DNA of 64,000 nucleotides from Ramlibacter paludis. Lineage in GTDB: Bacteria > Pseudomonadota > Gammaproteobacteria > Burkholderiales > Burkholderiaceae_C. Positions 43,817 to 54,593 of this stretch are shown here, piece after piece (positions within the stretch are counted from its first letter, which is position 1; each line of letters begins with the position of its first letter). Both the position numbers and the translations under genes were made by a program. Below the pieces are notes generated by a model that saw only the letters and a list, made by a program, of their open reading frames with translations, was not told the origin of the DNA and did no database searches. Location of the stretch: contig NZ_JAKLTM010000003.1 in the NCBI RefSeq assembly GCF_022012305.1, positions 620,001 through 684,000 on the forward strand, written 5' to 3'.

Positions 43817-45735
43817 CCCAACCCCCAGCGACTGAAATTCAGGTCGCGTTCTTCGTTGTCCGCCAGGCGCGACAAGGCGACGCGCTGCCTGGAACGGGTA
43901 TTGGCCTCGCACCACTGCGCCGCCCGCAGGCTGGCCCAGGACAGGAAGCGCGGAAACTGCAGGCGCTGCAAGGCCGCGCGCCAGGGCGCGGGCAGCCAGC
44001 GCTGCGGCAAGGCGAAGTCCAGCGCCACCATCACCTCGCAGCTGCCCGGCTGGCCCTGGCGGCCGGCGCGGCCCAGGAACTGCCGGTCGATGCGCGGAGA
44101 GGCATTCAGCTGGCACAGCACGACGTGCAGGCCGCCCGCCGCCAGCACCCCGGGCGCCAGCGTGATGTGCGAGCCGCGCCCGGCCATGCTGGTGGCCACG
44201 GTGAGGCGGCCCGGCTGGCCGGCGGCCGCGATGATCTCGCTCTCCTCGCGGTCCTGGCGCGCGTTCAGCACCACCGGCTGCAGGCCGCGCGCGCGCAGCA
44301 CGGCGGCCAGCGCCTCCGACTGGCTGACGCTCTCGGTCCCGACCAGCACCGCACGGCCTTCGCCGCACAGGGCCGCGGCGCGCCCGGCCACCGCATCCCA
44401 CAAGGCGGCGCTGTGGCCGAACACGCGGGTCGCTTTGTGCCGCACCTGGCGCGGCGTGCGCGGCGGCACCCGCACGGTGCCCAGGCCATACACGGTGCGC
44501 AACTCGGAGCCCGAGCCGCGCAGCGTGCCGCTGATGCCGGCCAGCCGCAGGTAGCGCACGAAGAAGCGCTGGAAGGTGATCTGCGTGACGGTGGTGTTGC
44601 GCTGGGTCGGCGCCACCCCTTCCTTGATCTCCACCAGTTGGTGCAGGCCACGGCTCCAAGCGCGGCCGGGCGAGGTGCGGCCGGTGTTCTCGTCGACCAG
44701 CTGCACCTCGCCGTCGCGCACCACGTAGTCGTGGTCGCGCTGCAGCACGCGGCTGGCCGTCACGGCGAGTTCCAGCGTGGCGGCGCGATGCTGCGGATGG
44801 CCCAGCAGCGGGTGCGGGTCGGCCGGCCAGGCCTGCAGGTGCATGAGGCCGGCTTCCGTGAGGCGCACGGCGCCCGCTTCACGCTGGTAGTCGCGCCCTT
44901 CCTGCAGGCGCAGGGCCAGCATCAGCGCGCGGCGAAAGAAGGCGTTCTCGGCTAGCGCGGGCGCGGCCTGCGACAGCACCAGCGGCACGCGCGCCTCGTC
45001 GATCAGCGTGGTGTCGGCTTCGTCGAGGATGGCCATGCAAAGGCCGCGCAACACCGGTTCCTGGCCGCCCGGCGCCTTGTCAGCGCGCAGCCGCCGCTCC
45101 AGCGGCGACAGGTCGCCGGGCTGCAGCAGGCTGTCGCGCAGGTAGTCGAAGGCCAGTTCCTTGGCGGTGCAGTAGGTGACGTCGCAGGCGTAGGCCGCAC
45201 GGCGCTCGGCCATCGGCTGCTCCTGCGCGACGGCGCCGACGGTCAGGCCCAGGCGCGCATAGAACGACCGCAGTTCATCGGCATCGCGCTGCGCCAGGTA
45301 GTCGTTGGCGGTCACGACGTGGACCGGCGTGCCGGCCAGGCCGCCGACGGCGGCGGCCAGCGCGATGGCGACCGTCTTGCCCTCGCCGGTGTCCATCTCC
45401 ACCAGGCGCTGGTCCAGCAAGGCGCGCGCGGCCATCAGCTGCTGCCGGTAGGGCCGCACGCCCATCGTCTGCTCCATCGCGGCGGCGGCGATGCGCAAGG
45501 CCTGGCGCAGCCAGGCGTCCTCGCGGTGCGCCTGCGGCACCTGGCGCAGGGCATGCAGCGCCGGCGGCATGGCCAGCGGCACCTGCAGTTCGTTGTGCAG
45601 CTCGCGCGCGGTTTCGTCGAGGCCGCGCGGACGCAGGCGGGCCTTGCGCTGCAATTCCGCGATCGGCAGCCGCATCTGCGGATACGGACCCCACACGAGT
45701 CCCGGGAACGGCCACGACGCGGCGTGCGCGCTCAT
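43813..45735 (-). CDS. SecA-like ATPase lacking the C-terminal third
   Basis: A 640-residue homologue of the preprotein translocase motor SecA (usually about 900). NBD1 has Walker A MDTGEGKTVAIALA and DEAD-like ILDEADTTLIDEARVPLVLS. The peptide-crosslinking region ends at SGTLRGSGSELRTVYGLGT. NBD2 shows VGTESVSQSEALAAVL, ATSMAGRGSHITLA (canonical ATNMAGRGTDI) and PRIDRQFLGRAGRQGQPG with the arginine finger region intact. After that only about 70 residues remain, ending in what resembles the start of the long scaffold helix. The helical wing, two-helix finger and zinc tail are absent. The ATG overlaps the M50 stop (ATGA). Probably a dedicated motor or unfoldase for the giant protein; whether it works with SecYEG is unknown. 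Confidence 0.88.
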   Translation of the reverse strand: MSAHAASWPFPGLVWGPYPQMRLPIAELQRKARLRPRGLDETARELHNELQVPLAMPPALHALRQVPQAHREDAWLRQALRIAAAAMEQTMGVRPYRQQLMAARALLDQRLVEMDTGEGKTVAIALAAAVGGLAGTPVHVVTANDYLAQRDADELRSFYARLGLTVGAVAQEQPMAERRAAYACDVTYCTAKELAFDYLRDSLLQPGDLSPLERRLRADKAPGGQEPVLRGLCMAILDEADTTLIDEARVPLVLSQAAPALAENAFFRRALMLALRLQEGRDYQREAGAVRLTEAGLMHLQAWPADPHPLLGHPQHRAATLELAVTASRVLQRDHDYVVRDGEVQLVDENTGRTSPGRAWSRGLHQLVEIKEGVAPTQRNTTVTQITFQRFFVRYLRLAGISGTLRGSGSELRTVYGLGTVRVPPRTPRQVRHKATRVFGHSAALWDAVAGRAAALCGEGRAVLVGTESVSQSEALAAVLRARGLQPVVLNARQDREESEIIAAAGQPGRLTVATSMAGRGSHITLAPGVLAAGGLHVVLCQLNASPRIDRQFLGRAGRQGQPGSCEVMVALDFALPQRWLPAPWRAALQRLQFPRFLSWASLRAAQWCEANTRSRQRVALSRLADNEERDLNFSRWGLG

Positions 45736-47873
45736 GCCTGCCCCGTCGGGTTGAACTGCTTCAGGAACAGCTGGCGCAATTGCGCCAGCCACTGCAGCGC
45801 GAGCGGCTGCGGCGGCAGCACCAGCTTGACCCAGGCCCGCCCGCCGATGGTGCTGGCCTGCAGCGCCGGCACTTCGGCGTCGAGCAGGAACACGGGGACG
45901 CGCGTGCGGATGCCGGCCGGATCGGCCGGATCGAGCGGGATGCTGCCGCCGAAGCGGTCGCCCAGCGCGGGCGCCGGCAGCTCCAGCGTCGCGCCCGGGG
46001 CGGCTTCGGCCAGCCGGCCGGCGTAGGTGGTGGCGGGCGCGTCGGCGAGCCGCACTTCGAGGGCGCGCACGCGGCCGCGCGTGCGCAGGTAGTCGTCTTC
46101 CAGCAGCGCGATGCGCACGTGCGCCGGGCCGCCGGTCAGCACGTGGCCCAGCATGGCGCCGCGCTTGACGAAGCTGCCGGGCAGGTCTTGCGGGCGCGAC
46201 CACACCACTTCGCCCGGCAGGTGCGCCCGCACCTCGAGCTGCCCGAGTTGCTCCTCGACGCGTGCGAGTTCGGCGGCGTTGCGATTCAGGTCCTCCGCCA
46301 GTTCGGCGGCGCGCACCGGTTGCGACAGCAAGGCGGCGTATTGCTGCGCGAGCAGGCCGCCGCGCTCCGCCGTGACGCGCTCCTGCGTGGCCACCAGCAC
46401 CGGATCCTGCAGTTGCACCAGCTGCTCGCCGGCGATCGCCCGCTCGCCCTGCCCCAGCGCCAGCTTCTCGACGAAGCCGGCTGCGCCGGCGCGCAGCTGC
46501 GCCTGTTCGGGCGGCCAGACGACGCCCCGGGCCACCACCTGCTGCGGCGCCGGCACCAGCACCAGCAGCACGAGCGCCACGCAGGCGACGGCCGCCGCGG
46601 CGCGCAGCGAACGGCGGCGCGCGGAAACATCGCCGCCACCGGCCGTGGCCCAGCGCCACAGCTGCCGGCCGAGCCAGGCAGCCAGCGCGATGGCAGCCAC
46701 CCATCCCAGCAGCCAGGACTGCTGGCCGATCCAGAACACCAGCGCCAGCAGCAGCACGACGCGGTAGACCGCCGCGGCCGGCGCATAGGCGGCCAGCCAC
46801 TTGGCTTCACCGCGCGCCAGCAAAGGCGCCGGGCCGGCCGCCGGAACACGGATCCAGGTGCGCCAGCGGCGCGCCCACCAGGCCTGGCTGCGCTGCGCCA
46901 GGTTGGGCAGCTGCAAGGCGTCGGTCAAGGCGTAGTAGCCGTCGAAGCGCATCAGCGGATTGGCGTTGAACAGCACGGTGGACAGCGAACAGGTCAGGGC
47001 CACCACCAGCGCGATGTCGCGCACCAGGCCCGGGCTCACCGACAGCCACAGCCACAGGGCCAGGCAGGCCAGCGCCACTTCCACCAGGATGCCCGCGGCG
47101 CTGACGACCAGGCGGTGGCGCGGGGCGGGAAAAGCGTTGGCCGCGCTTGCATCCACGTACGGCGCCGGCGTCAGGAACATCAGCGACAGGCCCAGCTCGT
47201 GGACCTGGCCGCCGTAGCGGCGCACCGCCAGGCCGTGACCCAGTTCGTGCAGCAGCTTGACCAGCGGGTAGCAGAGCCAGGCGATGAAGTAGCTCGAAGG
47301 GGTGGCGAACAGGCGCCGGGCGTCGGCTTCGAGTTCGCCGAAATGGGCGCCCGCGGCCAGCAGGGCGAGCAGCACGGCAACCGTCCACGCCAGCAGCACG
47401 CCGGGCTGGAACAGCGCCTGCCCGAGCGGCGCCAGCCGGTCCAGCAGTCGCGCCGGATTGGCCAGCGGCATCCGCAGCATCAGCGGATTCATCATGCCGC
47501 GGCGGCGCTGCTTGTCGTCCTCGGCGCGGCGCGCGAACAGCAGCGACAGGTGCGGCGCGGCGTCGAAGCGCAACATCCCGCCGCGGAACAACTGGGCCAG
47601 CAGCCGCAGCACTTCGTCCTGGGTGGGCGCGTCGGCGCGCTGCTCGCGCAGCTGGCGCTGCCAGAGCTGCTCCACCGCCACGCTGCCGTCGAAGCGCGCC
47701 ACCAGGCCGTAGGCGGCGGGATTCAGGCGCAGCTGGCGGCCCGAAGCCGGCTCCACCAGCACGTGCCAGACCTGTTCGCGCACCTGTTGCCGCACCACGC
47801 GCAGGCCGGCCACCAGGCTGGGACGCAGGCCGGCGACCCGGTGCCAGGAGGCGCTGACCAGCGGCTCGTTCAC
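45732..47873 (-). CDS. PqqD-like domain - M50 (site-2-type) zinc protease - HlyD-like fusion
   Basis: A 713-residue membrane protein. Residues about 10-110 resemble the PqqD/RiPP-recognition fold (REQVWHVLVEPASGRQLRLN, YGLVARFDGSVAVEQLW). The M50 protease core has the zinc motif HELGH (H209, E210, H213) and the partner motif NANPLMRFDGYY with D311, among about six hydrophobic segments. From about 445 a lipoyl-like and alpha-hairpin region follows (VVARGVVWPPEQAQLRAG, VEKLALGQGERAIAGEQLVQ), like HlyD adaptors. I chose the GTG at 47873 because it forms a GTGA overlap with the upstream stop and has GGAAAG upstream; the GTG at 47894 is possible. Family members are annotated as peptide zinc metalloproteases. 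Inferred role: recognition, cleavage or handing over of the giant protein. Confidence 0.85.
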   Translation of the reverse strand: MNEPLVSASWHRVAGLRPSLVAGLRVVRQQVREQVWHVLVEPASGRQLRLNPAAYGLVARFDGSVAVEQLWQRQLREQRADAPTQDEVLRLLAQLFRGGMLRFDAAPHLSLLFARRAEDDKQRRRGMMNPLMLRMPLANPARLLDRLAPLGQALFQPGVLLAWTVAVLLALLAAGAHFGELEADARRLFATPSSYFIAWLCYPLVKLLHELGHGLAVRRYGGQVHELGLSLMFLTPAPYVDASAANAFPAPRHRLVVSAAGILVEVALACLALWLWLSVSPGLVRDIALVVALTCSLSTVLFNANPLMRFDGYYALTDALQLPNLAQRSQAWWARRWRTWIRVPAAGPAPLLARGEAKWLAAYAPAAAVYRVVLLLALVFWIGQQSWLLGWVAAIALAAWLGRQLWRWATAGGGDVSARRRSLRAAAAVACVALVLLVLVPAPQQVVARGVVWPPEQAQLRAGAAGFVEKLALGQGERAIAGEQLVQLQDPVLVATQERVTAERGGLLAQQYAALLSQPVRAAELAEDLNRNAAELARVEEQLGQLEVRAHLPGEVVWSRPQDLPGSFVKRGAMLGHVLTGGPAHVRIALLEDDYLRTRGRVRALEVRLADAPATTYAGRLAEAAPGATLELPAPALGDRFGGSIPLDPADPAGIRTRVPVFLLDAEVPALQASTIGGRAWVKLVLPPQPLALQWLAQLRQLFLKQFNPTGQA

Positions 47874-49252
47874 CACGGCGTGACTTTCCACCACGCCAGC
47901 CGCAGCCAGTCGATGCCGCGATGGGCCAGCAGCCAGCCGAGCGGGCGCCAGCCGGCATCGACCTTGGCGACGCCGCTCAGGCCCGGCCGCAGCTGCGGCA
48001 GCGCCTCCTGCAGGGCGGCTTCGACCTCGAAGAAGTTGCGGCCTTCGGCGGTGGCGGCCACCGGCACGATGCGCCGGGTGGTGAAGGCCAGCGTGCGATC
48101 GGGCTGCGCCGCCAGCGCCAGTTCGCCGCGCTGGCCGGGACGGATCGCGCCGACATCGGCTTCGTCGACTTCCAGGATCAGGCGAAAGCTGTCGTTGGGC
48201 GCCAGCACCATCAGCACTTCGCCGCGCTGCACCGGCGCGCCCAGGGTCTGGCTCAGGTCGCCCTTAATCACGATGCCGTCGAAAGGCGCTTCGATGCGCG
48301 CGCGCTGCAGCTGCGTTTCCACCAGCGACAGCAGCGCCTGCGCCTCGGCGGCCTTGGCCTGGAAGGCCACCATCTGCGCCCGGTCGGCGCGCGACTGGGC
48401 GGCGCGGTAGGCGTTCTCGTGCTGACGCAGTTCGCTCTCGCGGCGGCGCCGCTCCAGCTCCAGGTCCTGCGAATTCAGTTGGGCCAGCACCTGGCCGGCC
48501 TGCACGCGGTCGCCCGGCCGGACGTTGGCCTGCTGCAGGAAACCGTCGGTGGCGGCCACCACGGCGCGCTGCACCGAGCCTTCGAGCCGCGCCGGGGCGC
48601 TGACGCGCCAGGGCACGGGAATGGCGAGCGCCGCCGCGACGAGCGCGATGGCGCCGGCGATGGCGAGCCGGCGCCGCGAGGGCCGGGCCAGGCGTTCGCG
48701 CAGGTCGTGGCGCACGCGCCGGTGCCAGGGCAGCGCCAGTTGCTGCTTGAGGTCGAACACCGGGCCGGCCAGGCGGGACAGGTCGGCCAGCGCGGTCATT
48801 TCGGCCGCGGTGAAGGCGGGGGCGGCACGTTCCAGCGTGACGGCGCCCAGGACGCGGGTGCCGTCCACCAAGGGGATGCTGCAGGCCGCGCCGGCGGCGG
48901 CCAGCTGGCGGTGCGCGAGGGTGATGTGTTCGGGGCCGGCCGGCCAGGCGACCACCTGCTGCTGGTCGAGCGCCTCCTGCATGGCGTCCAGCAGGGCCGT
49001 GGCGCCCGGCTGCCCCGGCTGGAGCTCAGCGGGGTGCGAGCTGCCCGCGAGGCGCAGGACGCCGTCTTCCAGCAACCCGACCGAGGCGCGCGCACAGCCC
49101 AGCAGCTCGCACAGCTCGCTGCCGAAGGCGGCCGCCGCCTCGGCCAGTCCCGCACGCCCGAGGGCAGCCGCAACCGGCCGCATGAGCAGGCTGGAAGCGG
49201 GCGCAGCCGGCGCTTGCGCAACCGGCAGGGTCGGTGGGCTGGACAGGTCCAT
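47870..49252 (-). CDS. GAF-domain HlyD-type membrane adaptor
   Basis: A 460-residue protein. Residues about 30-165 form a GAF-like cytoplasmic sensor domain (LCELLGCARASVGLLEDG, ACSIPLVDGTRVLGAVTLER). A single membrane helix follows (RRLAIAGAIALVAAALAIPV), then an adaptor portion with VVAATDGFLQQANVRPGD, an alpha-hairpin, and RIEAPFDGIVIKGDLSQTLG. A ligand-sensing domain on a secretion adaptor is unusual and could gate export. The ATG at 49252 is preferred over a TTG at 49270. It is the first gene of the operon; the 101 bases upstream show no promoter I can defend, so read-through from the propionate operon is possible. Confidence 0.85.
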   Translation of the reverse strand: MDLSSPPTLPVAQAPAAPASSLLMRPVAAALGRAGLAEAAAAFGSELCELLGCARASVGLLEDGVLRLAGSSHPAELQPGQPGATALLDAMQEALDQQQVVAWPAGPEHITLAHRQLAAAGAACSIPLVDGTRVLGAVTLERAAPAFTAAEMTALADLSRLAGPVFDLKQQLALPWHRRVRHDLRERLARPSRRRLAIAGAIALVAAALAIPVPWRVSAPARLEGSVQRAVVAATDGFLQQANVRPGDRVQAGQVLAQLNSQDLELERRRRESELRQHENAYRAAQSRADRAQMVAFQAKAAEAQALLSLVETQLQRARIEAPFDGIVIKGDLSQTLGAPVQRGEVLMVLAPNDSFRLILEVDEADVGAIRPGQRGELALAAQPDRTLAFTTRRIVPVAATAEGRNFFEVEAALQEALPQLRPGLSGVAKVDAGWRPLGWLLAHRGIDWLRLAWWKVTPW

Positions 49253-49353
49253 GGTTACACTTGGCCACAATTGTCGCCGTCCGCAACCTTACGGACGAGG
49301 GCAAATTACCGCCTCGGTGCATCGGCGGCGGCCTGTATCCGCCGGGAGGTAGC

Positions 49354-49839
49354 TCAGGGTTGCTGCGCGGCCACAGCCGAGAAGGCTTTCACGACCTCGG
49401 GGGGCGCCTGGACCAGTTCGAGCAACACGCCCTCCCCGCCGACCGGGAACTCCTCGTTGCCCTTGGGATGGACGAAGCAGATGTCGAAACCGGCCGCTCC
49501 CTTGCGGATCCCGCCGGGCGCAAAGCGCAGGCCCTGCGCCGACAGCCACTCCACCGCCTTGGGCAGGTCGTCGATCCAGAGGCCGACGTGGTTCAGCGGC
49601 GTGGTGTGCACCGCCGGTTTCTTCTCGGGGTCCAGCGGTTGCATCAGGTCGACTTCGACCTTGAACGGGCCGGTGCCCAGCGCGCAGATGTCCTCGTCGA
49701 CGTTCTCGCGCTCGCTGACGAAGGTGCCGGTGACCTCCAGGCCGAACAGGTCGACCCAGAGCTTCTGCAGCTTCTTCTTGTCGGGGCCGCCGATGGCGAT
49801 CTGCTGGATGCCGAGGACTTTGAAGGGACGCTGGCTCAT
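49354..49839 (-). CDS. VOC-family protein, methylmalonyl-CoA epimerase-like
   Basis: A 161-residue glyoxalase/VOC-fold protein with two beta-alpha-beta-beta-beta modules ([20 protein letters not shown] and [18 protein letters not shown]). In this operon the obvious missing step is methylmalonyl-CoA epimerisation. Aligned by eye to the Propionibacterium epimerase, the metal ligands H91 and E141 have counterparts ([15 protein letters not shown]). The first histidine is replaced by glutamine (IQQIAI), and the second ligand, a glutamine, appears to be acidic. It may thus be a divergent epimerase or a different VOC enzyme. Its ATG overlaps the pccA stop (ATGA). Confidence 0.75.
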   Translation of the reverse strand: MSQRPFKVLGIQQIAIGGPDKKKLQKLWVDLFGLEVTGTFVSERENVDEDICALGTGPFKVEVDLMQPLDPEKKPAVHTTPLNHVGLWIDDLPKAVEWLSAQGLRFAPGGIRKGAAGFDICFVHPKGNEEFPVGGEGVLLELVQAPPEVVKAFSAVAAQQP

Positions 49840-51887
49840 TTCTCGAACTCCACGATCGGCTGGTCCACGGCCAGTGACTCGCCCTTGGCCGCCAGCACCT
49901 TGCCGACGATGCCGTCCGCCGCGGCGAACAGCACGTTTTCCATCTTCATCGCTTCGATCACCGCGATGCGCTCGCCCGCCTGCACCTTCTGGCCGGGTTG
50001 CACGGCCACATCGACCAGCAGCCCCGGCATCGGCGACAGCAGGAACTTGCTCAGGTCGGGCGGCGCCTTGAAAGGCATCAGCGCGTGCAGTTCGGCGGTG
50101 CGCGGCGTCAGCACCATGGCATCGAGCCGGGTGCCGTTGTGGGCGATGCGCATCGCCAGCGGATTGCGCGCCACGCCGCGTTCGACCTGCGCCGCGAAGG
50201 CCTTGCCGTCGACGGTGCCGCGGATGCGCGCGCCGCCCAGGTGCCAGTTGCTGCAGATGGCATAACGCTTGCCGTTGGTCTCGACGACGCTGGAGCCGGA
50301 CTCGGTCTCGTAATCGAGCACCTTCGCTGCCTGCTGGCCGTGCTTGCCCTGCGCATCGAGCTTGACCACCACGTAGTCCTCGCCCACCTTGAACTCGTGG
50401 CCGCGCATCTGCCCGCTGATGCCGGCCGAGCGCTGCAGCGCACGCCGGTTGGCCCAGGCCGCCAGCGCCACCAGGAAGTCCGGATCGTCGTGCGGCACGT
50501 CTTCGGCCTTGAAGCCGCCGCCGTAGTTCTCGGCGATGAAGCCGGTGTTGAAGTCGCCGGCGACGAACTTCGGATGCGCCAGCAGCGCCGCCTGGAAAGG
50601 GATGTTGCTCGAGATGCCGCGGATCACGAAGGCGTTGAGCGCCTCGCGCATCTTGGCGATCGCGTCGCGCCGGTCGGTGCCGTGCACGATCAGCTTGGCG
50701 ATCATCGAGTCGTAGTACATCGGGATCTCGCCGCCCTCGGTGACGCCGGTGTCGACGCGCACGCCGTGCAGGTGCCCCGTGTCCGAAGCCCACATGCTCG
50801 GGCGCGGCGGCTGGAAGCGCACCAGCCGACCGGTGGAAGGCAGGAAGCTGCGGAAGGGATCCTCGGCGTTGATGCGGCACTCGATCGCCCAGCCGTTGCG
50901 CTGCACGTCCTTCTGCGCCAGCGGCAGCTTCTCGCCCGCGGCGACGCGGATCATCAGCTCCACCAGGTCCAGGCCGGTGATGCATTCGGTGACCGGGTGC
51001 TCCACCTGCAGGCGCGTGTTCATCTCCAGGAAGTAGAAGCTCTGGTCCTTGCCGACCACGAACTCCACCGTGCCCGCGCTCTGGTACTTCACGGCCCTCG
51101 CGAGCGCCACGGCCTGCTCGCCCATCGCCTTGCGGGTGGCGTCGCTGATGAAGGGCGACGGCGCTTCTTCGATCACCTTCTGGTGGCGGCGCTGGATGGA
51201 GCACTCACGTTCGTTCAGGTAGATCACGTTGCCGTGCGAATCACCGAGCACCTGGATCTCGATGTGGCGCGGCTCCTCGACGAATTTCTCGATGAACACG
51301 CGGTCGTCGCCGAAGCTGTTGCGCGCCTCGTTGCGGCAGGAGGTGAAGCCCTCGAAGGCTTCCTTGTCGTTGAAGGCGACGCGCAGGCCCTTGCCGCCGC
51401 CGCCGGCGGAGGCCTTGATCATCACCGGGTAGCCGATGTCCTTGGCGATCTGCACCGCCTGTTCGGCCGTTTCGATGGCGTCGTTGTAGCCCGGGATCGT
51501 GTTGACCTTCGCCTCTTTCGCGAGCTTCTTCGAGGCGATCTTGTCGCCCATCGCCGCGATCGAATAGTGCTTGGGGCCGATGAAGGTGATGCCCTCTTCT
51601 TCCACCCGCCTGGCGAAGCCTTCGTTCTCCGACAGGAAGCCGTAGCCGGGATGGATGGCTTGCGCGCCGGTCTGCTTGGCAGCGGCGATGATCTTGTCGG
51701 CCTGCAGGTAGCTTTCGCGCGAAGGCGCAGGGCCGATGTGCACGGCCTCGTCGGCCAGCGCGACGTGGCGGGCTTCGCGGTCGGCGTCCGAGTAGACGGC
51801 GACGGTGGCAATGCCCATCTTCTTCGCGGTGGCGATGACGCGGCAGGCGATTTCGCCGCGGTTGGCGATCAGGATCTTGGTGAACAT
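49836..51887 (-). CDS. pccA: Propionyl-CoA carboxylase alpha subunit (biotin carboxylase + BCCP)
   Basis: A 683-residue biotin-dependent carboxylase subunit that carboxylates biotin for transfer to propionyl-CoA. The biotin carboxylase half starts [18 protein letters not shown] and has the ATP-grasp glycine loop [15 protein letters not shown] and catalytic residues in [14 protein letters not shown]. The C-terminal biotinyl domain holds the target lysine in IEAMKMEN. A methylcrotonyl-CoA carboxylase cannot be excluded from this subunit alone, but the operon with scpA and meaB supports propionyl-CoA. Confidence 0.93.
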   Translation of the reverse strand: MFTKILIANRGEIACRVIATAKKMGIATVAVYSDADREARHVALADEAVHIGPAPSRESYLQADKIIAAAKQTGAQAIHPGYGFLSENEGFARRVEEEGITFIGPKHYSIAAMGDKIASKKLAKEAKVNTIPGYNDAIETAEQAVQIAKDIGYPVMIKASAGGGGKGLRVAFNDKEAFEGFTSCRNEARNSFGDDRVFIEKFVEEPRHIEIQVLGDSHGNVIYLNERECSIQRRHQKVIEEAPSPFISDATRKAMGEQAVALARAVKYQSAGTVEFVVGKDQSFYFLEMNTRLQVEHPVTECITGLDLVELMIRVAAGEKLPLAQKDVQRNGWAIECRINAEDPFRSFLPSTGRLVRFQPPRPSMWASDTGHLHGVRVDTGVTEGGEIPMYYDSMIAKLIVHGTDRRDAIAKMREALNAFVIRGISSNIPFQAALLAHPKFVAGDFNTGFIAENYGGGFKAEDVPHDDPDFLVALAAWANRRALQRSAGISGQMRGHEFKVGEDYVVVKLDAQGKHGQQAAKVLDYETESGSSVVETNGKRYAICSNWHLGGARIRGTVDGKAFAAQVERGVARNPLAMRIAHNGTRLDAMVLTPRTAELHALMPFKAPPDLSKFLLSPMPGLLVDVAVQPGQKVQAGERIAVIEAMKMENVLFAAADGIVGKVLAAKGESLAVDQPIVEFEK

Positions 51888-51900
51888 GATTGTCCTATTT

Positions 51901-53060
51901 TCAGAATCTGCGCGGATCGTCTTGGTTTTCCTGGGGCACCCGGATCACCCCCCTGAACCCCGCCTTGGCGAGAGCGTCCAGCCGTATATCCGTCTTCGAA
52001 TCGGGGGCGTCCACGCCCTTTGCCACGGAATCGGCAAGCGCCTTGATAACGAGAGGCATAACCGTCGACTCTTCCCTCCCCGGCAAACTCGCCACGACCA
52101 CCACGACGGCATCATGTTCCGGGAAGACGTAAATACGCTGTCCCTTGAACCCATTGGCAAAGAAGTAACGTGTACCGCCGGCATTCGCGTGACTCCCGAT
52201 CCACCAGTGCAAGCCGTATGCCGCGTTGGGGCCGGCGGTCCAGGCGGCATCCAGATACTCGGACGCGAAAATCCGATGGCCGTTCCATTCACCCTTCTGG
52301 AGGTAAAGCTGCCCCAGCTTGGCCATATCCATAGGCCTAAGGCGCAGGCCCCATCCCCCTGGATAGCGGCCAGCGCGATCCTTGAATGACCAAGCGACGT
52401 TGCTCATTCCCATCGGCTCGAAAAGCGTCCTTCGCGCAAAGGCGAGGAGGTCAGTCTCGGCCGCGGCAGCAACAACCGCACCCGTAATGGAAACATCCCC
52501 ATCCGAATACAAGAAGCGCGTACCAGGGGCGACTTGTTGCTCCGGCGACAGGGCAAAGGCAAGACGGTCTTCGCGCGTGTCATAAATGGGATTGTTGACA
52601 GGGTCGTGCTGGTAGGCCAGCCCGGACGACATCTGCATCACATTTCGCAAAGTGAGGCGCTGTGCGTTTTGCCAGCCTTGCTCGGCAAGCCGATCTGGCT
52701 TGGCCACCACCTCGGACACGCGCGTGTCTAGCGACCGCAGCTTGCCTTGATACAGCAGTGCGCCCACGAGAGTCGATGTCACTGACTTCGTCACCGAATA
52801 CACTGAGTGGTTATGTTCGCGGTTGAGCCCGTCTTTGTACCGCTCGAATACGACCTTGCATCCGCGCACCACGAGCAGCGCCCGGACTTCGTGGCGTCCG
52901 GCGTCCAGGGCCTCTACAGCAGCAGCCCACGCCTCGGAAGAGAGCCCAACTTCAGACGGAGCTGCTGTCGCCAGGTCACGGCCGACCCTATCCATACAGG
53001 CCGCGCCGGCATCCGCCACGGTCAGCAGAGCCAATAGCCACACCGCCGAAGTGCGCACCT

Positions 53061-53064
<4 letters not shown>
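51901..53064 (-). CDS. Beta-lactamase-family serine hydrolase (class C/NylB-like), probably exported
   Basis: A 387-residue serine hydrolase. A signal peptide is visible ([20 protein letters not shown], then AACMDR). The nucleophile motif SxxK is SVTK in [10 protein letters not shown], the second motif is YSDGD, and the third region is [13 protein letters not shown] with YGLHWW before it. This pattern fits esterase/amide hydrolases such as 6-aminohexanoate-dimer hydrolase better than true beta-lactamases. It sits between pccB and pccA (ATGA overlap with pccB, 13-base gap to pccA). Two 60-base lines I counted (52381-52440, 52561-52620) are 53% and 55% G+C, well below neighbouring genes, which suggests insertion by horizontal transfer. 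It has no evident role in propionate metabolism. Confidence 0.85.

Positions 53065-54585
<1,521 letters not shown>

Positions 54586-54593
<8 letters not shown>

Noticed and set aside
49340-49420. tRNA-like start GGGAGGTAGCTCAG
   Set aside because: The sequence continues into the 3' end of the VOC gene and has no T-loop GGTTCGA or acceptor pairing.
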